Shown here: positions 5,496 to 12,638 of the stretch, piece after piece
Position numbering within the stretch: the first letter of the stretch is position 1
Layout: the number at the start of each line of letters is the position of its first letter
IMG/VR virus record: IMGVR_UViG_3300042556_001279
Span: 1 to 32,413 of that record
Origin: a virus
Direction: 5' to 3' (one strand)
DNA: 32,413 nt
Notes under the pieces: model-generated
Database searches by the model: none
Told to the model about the DNA's origin: nothing
What the model saw: only the letters and a program-made list of their open reading frames with translations
Position numbers and translations under genes: made by a program

Positions 5496-6614
5496 TCAGT
5501 CCTTTGCCAGCGGCATGATTACGCCCGTGTGGTCACCGCAACGCAGCACGACGGCGGACTGCTCGTCCACGGCCTCAACCTCAACCTCGGGCTCGGCGTC
5601 ACCGGAAATGCCGTTGAGCCACTCGATAACGAACGTCGGGTCCAGCTTCACGCTGCAGGAATCTCCAGCCTCCACGACGTCGCAGGTGACGCTGGACTCG
5701 CCGCACTCGGCCGACTGCCCGTGCAGCCAAATGCCGGTGTTGCCAAAGGTGTAGTCGACGCCCTTGCTGCTCTCGCTGGTCACGATGGCAGCCGCTCGAG
5801 TCGCAGCCATCAGCGCCGCCCTGTCCACGGTCGTGGCCTTCGCGTCACGCTCGGGCACGACGTCCCGCCACTTGGGGAATCGTCCCTCGACGAGCCTGGC
5901 CGTAACGACGGTGCCGCCGATGGTCGCCACGATTTCGCTGGGCGTGCCCTCGAGCTGCACCGCAGCGTCTCCAGCGTTGCCCGCGATCCGTGAGATAATG
6001 CCCATCGCACGGGCCGGCACGAGAGTTTGCGAGTCATCAACCGCCAGGTCGTGCTCGGCAGCGAACGATGACAGACGCCGCCCGTCCGTTGCCACCAGGG
6101 TCACCGTGTCGCCCCGCACCTCCACGAGCACCGCACCGAGAGCGTAGCGGCTCGACTCGTTGTCCGTGGCGAACACAGTGCCACGCACAGCACGGACGAA
6201 CTGGTCAGCCGGCAGCCGGGTCACGCTTTTGGCGTTGGTCGGCGTCCACGCAGGGTACTCGGCAGGATCCTCGGTCGGCAGAGTCCACTCGCCGTGGCCA
6301 GCACGGACGATGCAGCTGGTGCCGTTGGGCACCAGAGTGATCTCGTCGCCCGTCGCGTTGGCCACGATGGCCTGCAGCCGGTCCTTCGGCAGCAGCAACG
6401 CCGGCCCGTCGTAGGAAATGGCAGCGTCGATGCGGATGTCGCCATCACTCCCAGACAGGACCGCGCCCGACAGGAGCACGTTCTGCAGCACCGGCCGTGG
6501 ACTTCTTGCCGGGACAGCCGGTGCCACGGCAGCGAGCGCCGCCTTGAGATCCCTGGTGGACAGGCTGATGCCACCATCCGCTTTCTTTCGTCGTTCCTTC
6601 GTCATCGTCGCCAT
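5496..6614 (-). CDS. dnaN: DNA polymerase III beta subunit (sliding clamp)
   Basis: A 372-residue protein if started at ATG 6614, which has AAAGGA about 9 bases upstream; ATGs at 6623 and 6605 are alternatives. The length equals bacterial beta clamps (about 366). Family landmarks are in order: RPVLQNVLL (residues 40-48), VATDGRRLSS (175-184), LVEGRFPKWRDVVP (241-254) and the C-terminal GVIMPLAKD, equivalent to the usual VVMPMRL end. The clamp is a ring that tethers polymerase to DNA. No DNA polymerase gene is visible here, so it presumably recruits the host enzyme or diverts host clamp partners. A membrane-protein frame overlaps its 5' end. Confidence 0.9.
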   Translation of the reverse strand: MATMTKERRKKADGGISLSTRDLKAALAAVAPAVPARSPRPVLQNVLLSGAVLSGSDGDIRIDAAISYDGPALLLPKDRLQAIVANATGDEITLVPNGTSCIVRAGHGEWTLPTEDPAEYPAWTPTNAKSVTRLPADQFVRAVRGTVFATDNESSRYALGAVLVEVRGDTVTLVATDGRRLSSFAAEHDLAVDDSQTLVPARAMGIISRIAGNAGDAAVQLEGTPSEIVATIGGTVVTARLVEGRFPKWRDVVPERDAKATTVDRAALMAATRAAAIVTSESSKGVDYTFGNTGIWLHGQSAECGESSVTCDVVEAGDSCSVKLDPTFVIEWLNGISGDAEPEVEVEAVDEQSAVVLRCGDHTGVIMPLAKD

Positions 6615-6720
6615 CTCGCACATCCTTTCGCAGAGAGGTACCCATCAACACGCCGCAGGAAAACGCTCCTGCGACGACAATCATCCCCGTCACAAGCAGG
6701 GCAAGGTCTTCCGTTGTCAT
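6445..6720 (-). CDS. Small membrane protein overlapping dnaN
   Basis: A 91-residue frame starting at ATG 6720, which overlaps the TGA of the methyltransferase gene as ATGA. Residues 6-28 (LALLVTGMIVVAGAFSCGVL) form a good transmembrane helix, followed by charged residues (RKDVRDGDDDEG). Only the first 35 or so codons are free of dnaN. The remaining 56 codons overlap the first 170 bases of dnaN in another frame and have low-complexity Gly/Arg character, so that part is constrained by dnaN. The N-terminal membrane part is convincing. The tail may be incidental. Confidence 0.5.
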   Translation of the reverse strand: MTTEDLALLVTGMIVVAGAFSCGVLMGTSLRKDVRDGDDDEGTTKESGWWHQPVHQGSQGGARCRGTGCPGKKSTAGAAERAPVGRGPVWE

Positions 6721-7718
6721 GCCACACCTTCAAACAGTGCCACGCTTTGCCGTGCGTCCTTGATACGCCGCTCGGCAAGCTCGATGTAGGACGGATTGAG
6801 TTCGCACCCTATGGCGTTGCGGCCAAGTTCTGCGGCGACAGCCAGCGTCGTGCCGCTGCCGGCGAACGGGTCAAGCACCGTGCCGCCTTCTGGGCATCCA
6901 GCCTTGATGCACGGCTCCACCAGATCGGACGGCATGACCGCGAAGTGAGCGCCGCTGTAGGGCTTGGTTGTGACGGTCCAGACAGACCGGCGGTTGCGGG
7001 TTGGCTTTGCGTAAGCGCCAGCCATTGAGTGTTCGCCTGAGCAAGTGGCCACTTGGCTTTTTTTGTGCGAAGTGCCTTTGCCGCGATAGTATTTGTAGTG
7101 CGACTCCTCCCACCGTGATTCAAAAGGCTCGCTCACCGCCTCCGCGTCGTAGTAATACCGCTCGCTCTTCGTGAGAAGGAAAACGTACTCGTGTGCCTTC
7201 GTGCAGCGATCCCGCACGCTCTCGGGCATCGGGTTTGGCTTGTGCCAGATGATGTCTTGACGCAGATACCAGCCGTCTGCCTGCAAAGCGAAAGCGACTC
7301 GCCACGGGATGCCGACGAGGTCTTTTGCTTTCAACCCTGGTGGCGTGTAGCCAGGTCGAGCCTTTTTCCTGGCTTCTCCTTCCCGCACCGAAAACGCATT
7401 CATCGCTCCCCAAGACTCGCCATCCGCTCGCCGCTGGTTGCATGGAGCGTCTGGTGCGTATCCGCCGCCGCAGTACGAATCCCCCAAGTTCACCCAGCAA
7501 GTCCCATCGTCCCGAAGCACACGCCGCACCTCGCGGAACACTTCCACTATGCGAGCGACGTAGGCTTCCGGCGTCGACTCCAGGCCGATCTGCCCGTCGT
7601 GGCCGTAGTCACGCAGCCCCCAGTACGGCGGCGATGTGACGCAGCAGTGGACGCTCGCGTCAGGCAGCGTCCGCAGCCCGTCGATGCAGTCGCCCTGGAT
7701 GATGCGTTGCGTTGTCAC
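6717..7718 (-). CDS. Site-specific DNA methyltransferase (N4-cytosine/N6-adenine, beta class)
   Basis: A 333-residue protein starting at GTG 7718-7716, which overlaps the TGA of the gene before it (GTGA). The catalytic motif VTSPPYWGLRDYG (residues 27-39) precedes the SAM-binding motif GTVLDPFAGSGTT near residue 290, followed by GCELNPSYIELAERRI. Catalytic before SAM-binding motif is the beta-class order. TSPPYW is typical of N4-cytosine or N6-adenine enzymes of the N6_N4_Mtase family. No cognate restriction gene is adjacent, so it is an orphan enzyme that may protect phage DNA or regulate genes. The base and site cannot be read from the sequence. Confidence 0.9.
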   Translation of the reverse strand: MTTQRIIQGDCIDGLRTLPDASVHCCVTSPPYWGLRDYGHDGQIGLESTPEAYVARIVEVFREVRRVLRDDGTCWVNLGDSYCGGGYAPDAPCNQRRADGESWGAMNAFSVREGEARKKARPGYTPPGLKAKDLVGIPWRVAFALQADGWYLRQDIIWHKPNPMPESVRDRCTKAHEYVFLLTKSERYYYDAEAVSEPFESRWEESHYKYYRGKGTSHKKSQVATCSGEHSMAGAYAKPTRNRRSVWTVTTKPYSGAHFAVMPSDLVEPCIKAGCPEGGTVLDPFAGSGTTLAVAAELGRNAIGCELNPSYIELAERRIKDARQSVALFEGVA

Positions 7719-7909
7719 AGCCCCGCCTCCGACTTTTCGATTACCTGGGCCAGCCTGCAGCACCTGTCCAGCGTCACGGACAGCGTCTTCGCAGCCACCT
7801 CGAGCAACAGGCGATGCTCCTCTGGCGTGTCGTCGTGTGCAGCTGCCTCTTCAAGCCAACGCACGACGTCCAGCGGGGGCGGCAGGTAGATCCACTCGGG
7901 CCTGCTCAT
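7715..7909 (-). CDS. Small hypothetical early protein
   Basis: A 64-residue protein, MSRPEWIYLPPPLDVVRWLE onward, largely helical, with a Leu-rich middle (EEHRLLLEVAAKTLSVTLD). Start and stop overlap neighbours as ATGA (7909-7906) and GTGA (7718-7715), so it is embedded in the coupled replication operon. There is no membrane segment or recognised domain. Confidence 0.6.
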   Translation of the reverse strand: MSRPEWIYLPPPLDVVRWLEEAAAHDDTPEEHRLLLEVAAKTLSVTLDRCCRLAQVIEKSEAGL

Positions 7910-8139
7910 GCGTCACCTCCCGTCACGCGGATGGTGCGGGCCTGGCCGTCGAGCCACGTGACGCGGCCCTTGCGGCGCAGTGCCTTCAAGTGGCAGACCA
8001 TGCCGTTCACCGTGGTTTTGTAGTGATGCGAAATCTCACGCACGGTCGGCGAAAAGCCGTGCACGTTGATCCAGCCCTCGATGAACTCAAGGACGTCCTG
8101 CTGGCGTGGCGTCAGGGTGTTCGTGCTGGTGCTGCTCAT
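7906..8139 (-). CDS. Stand-alone LexA-type DNA-binding domain protein
   Basis: A 77-residue protein that aligns by eye with the LexA N-terminal winged helix: LTPRQQDVLEFIEGWINVHG (residues 9-28), FSPTVREIS (29-37), then HLKALRRKGRVT (50-61) and GQARTIRV (65-72). The protease and dimerisation domain with the Ala-Gly cleavage site and Ser/Lys dyad is absent, so it cannot self-cleave. It lies between the winged-helix initiator candidate and a small gene in the replication operon. It may bind SOS-type or phage operators. The DNA site is unknown. The family call is strong; the role is inference. Confidence 0.82.
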   Translation of the reverse strand: MSSTSTNTLTPRQQDVLEFIEGWINVHGFSPTVREISHHYKTTVNGMVCHLKALRRKGRVTWLDGQARTIRVTGGDA

Positions 8140-8765
8140 GTGTCCTCGTCCTTGAGTGTTTGCGGTTCGTCAACTCCCGGCAGGGCGGCGGCGGCGGCAG
8201 ATAAATCTTCAGACGGGCGGCTCGCCTGCGGCGGTTCCAAACCGCCAGCAGGCGTAGCCGCACTGGTATATCCACTGGTATTGACTGGAATACCACTGGA
8301 TAAGACTGAATTGCGCGCACATAGTGTGCGCACCCTGGACACAGGCTGTGCGCGCGCCGGACACGGCTCGTGTCCACCCTGCGCACCACTCGTGTCCGGG
8401 GTGGACACAGCTTGTGCGCGCCCCTGGACACGGCTTGTGTCCGGGGTGGACACAGTGTGTGCGCGCCTTCCAATCACAAATCTGGTAAGCCCAGCACGAC
8501 CGGAAGCCCCCAAATTCTCAATGATGCCGACCGAGACGAGCTGCCCGACTCCCCTCCTGACGGCAGTCGGGTGGACGCCGATCAGGCGTGCGGCGTGCCT
8601 CATTGAGAACCTGACCTCGCAGCTAGACCAATCGGCTGCGTACAGCACGTAGAGGGCCACCAGGCGGCCTTCGCTACGAAGGCTGGCTATGGAGCCGTTC
8701 TCCAGCATCGCCCTCCATCGGCGGCGCAGTTCGCCCTTGCGTGAAGGGGTCTTTTCTGACGTCAC
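8136..8765 (-). CDS. Winged-helix protein, candidate replication initiator
   Basis: A 209-residue protein starting at GTG 8765-8763, overlapping the stop of the primase-helicase gene (GTGA). Residues about 30-100 form a winged helix (SMRHAARLIGVHPTAVRRGV, then GQLVSVGIIENLG). The rest is a low-complexity linker containing a 15-residue repeat (VSTPDTS twice) and a Pro/Ala-rich tail. The DNA of that linker carries GTGTCC/GGACAC inverted repeats and phased ACTGG repeats. As in lambda O, a winged-helix initiator gene that contains its own origin is a reasonable model. It could instead be only a regulator. The gene is real; the function is moderate. Confidence 0.6.
   Translation of the reverse strand: MTSEKTPSRKGELRRRWRAMLENGSIASLRSEGRLVALYVLYAADWSSCEVRFSMRHAARLIGVHPTAVRRGVGQLVSVGIIENLGASGRAGLTRFVIGRRAHTVSTPDTSRVQGRAQAVSTPDTSGAQGGHEPCPARAQPVSRVRTLCARNSVLSSGIPVNTSGYTSAATPAGGLEPPQASRPSEDLSAAAAALPGVDEPQTLKDEDT
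8262..8467. repeat. Iteron-like repeat region, candidate replication origin
   Basis: Two repeat sets are adjacent. First, five copies of ACTGGTAT or a close variant start at 8262, 8274, 8284, 8295 and 8305 (steps of 12, 10, 11 and 10 bp); three of them also build the near-perfect inverted repeat 8269-8282/8289-8302. Second, eight GGACAC or GTGTCC hexamers lie between 8337 and 8453. These include a 19-bp repeat, GTGTCCGGGGTGGACACAG, at 8392-8410 and 8437-8455, and GGACACGGCTYGTGTCC at 8359-8375 and 8426-8442. The region is coding for the linker of a winged-helix protein. Origin function is inferred from this structure and context. Confidence 0.5.
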
Positions 8766-10525
8766 GGGTTCGCTCCTGGCTTGTCTGGAGCAAACTTGGA
8801 GAACTCATCGAACTCCGGGATCTGAATGGCGTCCTCGAAATACTGGTACTTACCGTGAAACCACAGCTCCAGATCGGACATCTGGCCCTGCCGCAGTTTC
8901 TTGCACCGCCACTCGACCTTCAGCTCGCCGTCTGGGCCTACTTCCCCGGCCCTGTGGCCAAACAGGAAGTTATCGACGTCGAAGTCGATCTGGTTAGATC
9001 CCTTGCCGATGTTGCCGATCTCGGTGTTTGAGTCGCACCCCTTGGCGATGTTCGTCACCAGAATCGTCGCCAAATTGTTGTTGGTAGTCAGCGCTCCGAT
9101 TCGACGCAAAACGTCCTTGATTTCCTCTGTTTCGCTCTGGAAAGAGCGTGTAGAGGAAACCTTCTGCAAGTAGTCCACCACAAGCAGCAGCGGCTTGTCT
9201 TTCGCAACGACACGCTCGATGCGGTCTATGACCAGTGGCGCTTCTACGATCTTCAGCCGTGCTCCCACTTCCTTCGCCAGCTCGGCAGCAATCCTCGGGC
9301 TTGGCTGCTTTTTCTTGATTACATCTTGAAGCGTCAGTTGTTCGCTTGCCCCGCCATAGTTGGTGATCGCCCTGGCAGCGAGCGCCTCCCGCGTCATCTC
9401 TCCCTTGCACCAAACGGCAACCATTTCCGGGTTGTTTAGAAGGCACTGGATCGTCAGCTGGAGCGCTAGTGCGGACTTTCCAATTCCGGGTGCAGCCGCC
9501 AGCGCCGTCATCTGGCCAAGCGGGAGCCCGCCGTCGAACAGCTTGTCCAGGCAAGGTAGCCCGGTCGGAATCGCTGGAGTTTCTTCCTGATTCCGCCACG
9601 CCTCGATCGCATCCAACAGCGTCGGCGTCGGCGTTTCTTCGCTGGCGTCAGTCGCCGGAAGCGCCTCTTCAGCAGGGCCAAGGATGGGTAGCCGCGGGCG
9701 CTTCCATGCGTTAGCGATCTGCCGCGGGCAGTCGTCAAGGTCGTCCTGACGAAGGCCGACACGACGCATCCGCTCCATGATCGTGGATGTCGCCTCGGCA
9801 ACTCCCCATCCGCGGGCGGCCATGTCGCAGGCCACCGTGAACATCGTCTGCCGCCGGCCAGCCGCGAGCGAGAAACCTTCCTCGAGGAAACGCCTCGTTA
9901 GGTCGCTCATGCTCTTGGGCTTCACGACGATCGACTGCACGGCCTGCTTCTGGAAAACGTCCAGTGCGTAGATCCGTGTCGGGTCGCAGTCCCACAAATG
10001 AGCCCGAGGGGTCTGCTCATATTTCCAATTCACAAACCCAGGCAGCCGCATAATCCTGGGCCAATCGCAGATTGATTGGTCCGAGCCAAGCGATGACGCG
10101 ATGGCCTTCATCCGCTCGTGCCAAGCAGCGGCGTCAGTCATGGCTTCGGCAAGACGCCACCAGCAGTGAACGCCGCCACCGCTTTCAATGATCGCGGTGG
10201 GCATCGGGAATCCGGCCGCTCGGACTCTCGCAAGCGCATCCTCGACAACAACGCCGCCGTCAAAATCAGCGAACACGCACCTGGCTAAAGCAACGCCCTC
10301 GGCCTGCGATGCGTTCTTTGCCTTCCTGGGGTTGGCCCCGAAGTAAGCGTGCACCCGCTGGTTCTCGTCTCGGTTCAGCCGCTCCAGCCAATCGACGATG
10401 TCTGGCAGCTCGGGAAGCGGTGCCCAGCGGCGGCCGGCGGCCGGCGGGAGCGGGCGGTATTCAATAATGTCCTCGGGCTCAAAGATCGCGCCGAGAAAAT
10501 CAATGCACTGCGATAGGGCGTCCAT
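8762..10525 (-). CDS. Replicative primase-helicase (RepB-like primase plus DnaB-like helicase)
   Basis: A 587-residue two-domain replication protein. The N-terminal half resembles archaeo-eukaryotic/RepB-type primases: CVFADFDGG with D87 and D89, then ESGGGVHCWW with H120. The C-terminal half is a RecA-like DnaB-family helicase: GLPCLDKLFDGGLPLGQ (322-338), Walker A APGIGKSA (345-352), Walker B LLLVVDYLQ (446-454) and a conserved TNIAKG segment (about 491-496). It would prime and unwind phage DNA. ATG 10525 lies three bases after the HNH gene's TAA. It is followed by the initiator candidate, and with RecT, SSB-like protein and clamp it forms the replication module. Confidence 0.88.
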   Translation of the reverse strand: MDALSQCIDFLGAIFEPEDIIEYRPLPPAAGRRWAPLPELPDIVDWLERLNRDENQRVHAYFGANPRKAKNASQAEGVALARCVFADFDGGVVVEDALARVRAAGFPMPTAIIESGGGVHCWWRLAEAMTDAAAWHERMKAIASSLGSDQSICDWPRIMRLPGFVNWKYEQTPRAHLWDCDPTRIYALDVFQKQAVQSIVVKPKSMSDLTRRFLEEGFSLAAGRRQTMFTVACDMAARGWGVAEATSTIMERMRRVGLRQDDLDDCPRQIANAWKRPRLPILGPAEEALPATDASEETPTPTLLDAIEAWRNQEETPAIPTGLPCLDKLFDGGLPLGQMTALAAAPGIGKSALALQLTIQCLLNNPEMVAVWCKGEMTREALAARAITNYGGASEQLTLQDVIKKKQPSPRIAAELAKEVGARLKIVEAPLVIDRIERVVAKDKPLLLVVDYLQKVSSTRSFQSETEEIKDVLRRIGALTTNNNLATILVTNIAKGCDSNTEIGNIGKGSNQIDFDVDNFLFGHRAGEVGPDGELKVEWRCKKLRQGQMSDLELWFHGKYQYFEDAIQIPEFDEFSKFAPDKPGANP

Positions 10526-10528
10526 GCC

Positions 10529-11101
10529 TTACTCCATGTGCGGGTGAATGATCTTGTGGCATGGCTTGCACACTGCGCGCAGATCCCACAATGGCTCAAG
10601 CCCAAATGTCTCCGGGTATTTCAAGTGGTGCACATGCTCTGCGTCGTACTGGCCGCACGATTCGCAAAAACCGCCGCAGCGGTCCAGCACCAGTTGCCGC
10701 TTGACTTGCCAGACGCTTGACCGCAGGTAACGGTGGTACATATCCCACCACTCGCGAGATTTCTCGCCTCTCTGCGCCCGCATACATTCGTCGATCTGCG
10801 ACCTATAAGCGGAACACGCCTCCTCGTACTGTTCGCTCACCTCTCGCTCTAGTTCCTCATCCCAGTGCTCAGTGACACCGGACATTGACACGTTTGAACC
10901 GACGCCCTGCCCGCACTTCCGGCACTGTCTCTTAGCGCGAATGCCAGACGTGTAAGCCTTGAGTCGCGGCACAAGGTCATGTTCACAAAGACGGGACCAA
11001 TGTGTGTTCCATGGCGCTTTCGCGTGATCCACAGGGGCAGGCCGACGCGGAGTCCCAAACGCCGTCATCGATGAAATGTGAACCAATCCGGTTCGCTGCA
11101 T
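10529..11101 (-). CDS. HNH endonuclease
   Basis: A 190-residue protein started at ATG 11101, which has AAAGGAG about 9 bases upstream. The C-terminus is a classic HNH: CGGFCESC, then AEHVHHLKYPETFG, then RAVCKPCHKIIHPH, with CxxC pairs for zinc and the HH catalytic core. The preceding YLRSSVWQVKRQLVLDRC matches the usual lead-in helix. A second small Cys/His cluster (CEHD...CRKCG) near residues 42-65 may be a zinc ribbon. It sits inside the replication operon, between SSB-like and primase-helicase genes. It could be a free-standing homing nuclease or a packaging/recombination nuclease. Confidence 0.85.
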   Translation of the reverse strand: MQRTGLVHISSMTAFGTPRRPAPVDHAKAPWNTHWSRLCEHDLVPRLKAYTSGIRAKRQCRKCGQGVGSNVSMSGVTEHWDEELEREVSEQYEEACSAYRSQIDECMRAQRGEKSREWWDMYHRYLRSSVWQVKRQLVLDRCGGFCESCGQYDAEHVHHLKYPETFGLEPLWDLRAVCKPCHKIIHPHME

Positions 11102-11177
11102 AACAAGCACTCCTTTGCCTTGATCCCGCCATGCCGCGTCGAAGCGGCTGTCGCGCCTATCGCGTGGCGGTAGCTGT

Positions 11178-11645
11178 TCAGAACGGGATGTCATCGCCGC
11201 CAGACTTGGCAACGACGGCGGCCTTGGGCTTGGCCTTCGGCTTCGCAGCTGGCGTCTGTGCGGCCACGTACCGCTTCACGACCGCAGACACCTTCCCGGC
11301 CTTGCTGGTGTAGTGACTCACCTCGACAGTGACGGCCAGGCCCACGAGGTCTTCTGAGTTCAAGCTGATCCGCCCGTTCGCGGCTTGGATGCCAGCGGCG
11401 TCCGCGAGCTGCTTCGCCCGCCATCCGAGGTGCTTCGGGATGTCGTCGAACACGAATTTGTGATTGCCGCTCGAGGTCGCCAGACGCAGCTTCAAGCATT
11501 GCCCGTCGGGGTTCTCGTCCGAGCGCTTGTATTCATTCGGCCCCTCTTCAGCGTGCTTGATAACCATGTCATGCACGCCAGCGGGAACGATATCTCGCTC
11601 CATCATGGCGGGCTGCGACTGCTGATCTTCAACAATAAAATCCAT
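11178..11645 (-). CDS. DUF669/SSB-like single-strand DNA-binding protein
   Basis: A 155-residue protein started at ATG 11645, with AAAGGA 8 bases upstream. The core (DIVPAGVHDMVIKHAEEGPN, then CLKLRLATSSGNHKFVFDDI, then HLGWRAKQLADAAG) resembles the DUF669 family of phage proteins that accompany recombinases. A Lys/Ala/Pro linker (KPKAKPKAAVV) leads to the acidic end GGDDIPF, the classic SSB C-terminal tip that recruits host replication proteins. It would coat single-stranded DNA during RecT recombination and replication. The family call is by eye; the SSB-type tail is directly visible. Confidence 0.75.
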   Translation of the reverse strand: MDFIVEDQQSQPAMMERDIVPAGVHDMVIKHAEEGPNEYKRSDENPDGQCLKLRLATSSGNHKFVFDDIPKHLGWRAKQLADAAGIQAANGRISLNSEDLVGLAVTVEVSHYTSKAGKVSAVVKRYVAAQTPAAKPKAKPKAAVVAKSGGDDIPF

Positions 11646-11689
11646 AGGTTCCGTCCTTTCTGTATTCCGCTCCAACTGTCGGCCGCACG

Positions 11690-12028
11690 TCAACGAGACG
11701 CCGCCGTTGCTTTCCATTCCCGCTCGCCCCGTCCGCTCGCGCTCTCCACGACGCGGCCCGTGGCCACGATCCTGCCAGCCTTGGCAAGCTCGTTGATCCG
11801 CTTGTTGACCTGATGCGGCAGCAGCCCGCACCGCGCCGCGATGCCACTGGCACCTGCCGGGCCGTGCGACAACGCCTCGAGGATCGCCTGGTGGTGCTCG
11901 CCCGCGAACGATCGCGCCGAGCGTGCCGCCTCGTGCGACGTCACGGGGTCAGACTTGCGGGCCGCCGGCTGTGCGAAGAGCGGCAGGTCCGCCAGCCGAG
12001 ACACGACGTCCAAGTAGTAATCGCTCAC
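11690..12028 (-). CDS. Winged-helix DNA-binding protein
   Basis: A 112-residue protein starting at GTG 12028-12026, which overlaps the TGA of the coiled-coil gene upstream. After LPLFAQPAARKSDPVTSHEA there is a winged helix at about residues 45-90 (HHQAILEALSHGPAGASGIA, then LLPHQVNKRINELAKAGRIV). The DPVTSHEAA plus winged-helix pattern is common in small phage proteins near replication genes. It is probably a regulator or a DNA-structure protein; the target is not known. Confidence 0.7.
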   Translation of the reverse strand: MSDYYLDVVSRLADLPLFAQPAARKSDPVTSHEAARSARSFAGEHHQAILEALSHGPAGASGIAARCGLLPHQVNKRINELAKAGRIVATGRVVESASGRGEREWKATAASR

Positions 12029-12252
12029 AGCCCCTCGCCTCCTTTCTCGCGTGCGGCCTCTAGCCGCTCGTTGCGCTGCGCCAGCGACGTGCATCGCTCG
12101 CGTAGCTCGGACATTTCCAGATCCATCTGGACGAGCACGTTGAGGATGCCTGCCATGTTTCGGCTCATCTCGCCGCTAGTGAAACGCGACCAGTACGACA
12201 GCCAGGTCATTGCGTCGTCTAGGTCGCGGACGGGGCGGGGGCGTTTTGCCAT
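12025..12252 (-). CDS. Small coiled-coil protein
   Basis: A 75-residue protein whose second half is a heptad-rich coiled coil (LVQMDLEMSELRERCTSLAQ). It starts at ATG 12252 with AAGGG about 8 bases upstream. It shares layout with the 12411-12638 protein (a segment ending in an M-A-x-I-x-x-L type helix, then a coiled coil), so the two may be distant paralogues or partners. The stop overlaps the next GTG. No family is recognised. Confidence 0.6.
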   Translation of the reverse strand: MAKRPRPVRDLDDAMTWLSYWSRFTSGEMSRNMAGILNVLVQMDLEMSELRERCTSLAQRNERLEAAREKGGEGL

Positions 12253-12410
12253 GACGAATCCCTTCGTGTATTTGCCCGGTTACGCCGGGCGCGGCTGCGT
12301 CACCTGTTGGAGACAGGCCGCAGCTGCGGCGGTTACTCGCCACCCATCCGCTAGGCGACCAATGCGGCCCGTGATGCAGCCGCTCGGGCAATGGCGTGCC
12401 TCGGCGAATG
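12253..12410 (-). promoter_or_regulatory. Intergenic gap with two palindromes
   Basis: This 158-bp gap inside the replication operon holds no convincing gene. It contains the perfect 14-bp palindrome GCCGCAGCTGCGGC (12317-12330) and a short hairpin, GCCCGG (12274-12279) with CCGGGC (12285-12290) around TTACG. There is no U-run. The structures may be processing or attenuation elements between the RecT-side genes and the downstream genes, or protein-binding sites. No good promoter was seen. Confidence 0.35.
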
Positions 12411-12638
12411 TCAATCTCCTGTCCAGACGACGTCAGGCTGCCGATTCGGTGGCGGCTCGTACTTGTTCAACCTCTTCGCCAGGGCGGCGATCTTGTCCTT
12501 CAGCGCTTCCTCGCGGAGGTACGCATCGCGTGAACGTGAGTCGAGCACGCGAATAAACGCCGCCATGTTGGGCCTGGCCTGCCGCTCGAGGTACTCGGCG
12601 ATCACGCTGGCGTCGATGTTCACGGGCTCGTCACGCAT
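12411..12638 (-). CDS. Small coiled-coil protein
   Basis: A 75-residue protein, MRDEPVNIDASVIAEYLERQ onward, with a helix (PNMAAFIRVLDSRSRD) and a short coiled coil (LREEALKDKIAALAKRLNKY), then a Pro-rich end. The ATG at 12638 overlaps the last eight bases of recT, so it is translationally coupled to it. It might be a RecT accessory protein by position only. Confidence 0.6.
   Translation of the reverse strand: MRDEPVNIDASVIAEYLERQARPNMAAFIRVLDSRSRDAYLREEALKDKIAALAKRLNKYEPPPNRQPDVVWTGD

Noticed and set aside
8262-8467. CRISPR array
   Set aside because: Repeats are short, overlapping and palindromic, with no regular unique spacers, and no cas genes are present.
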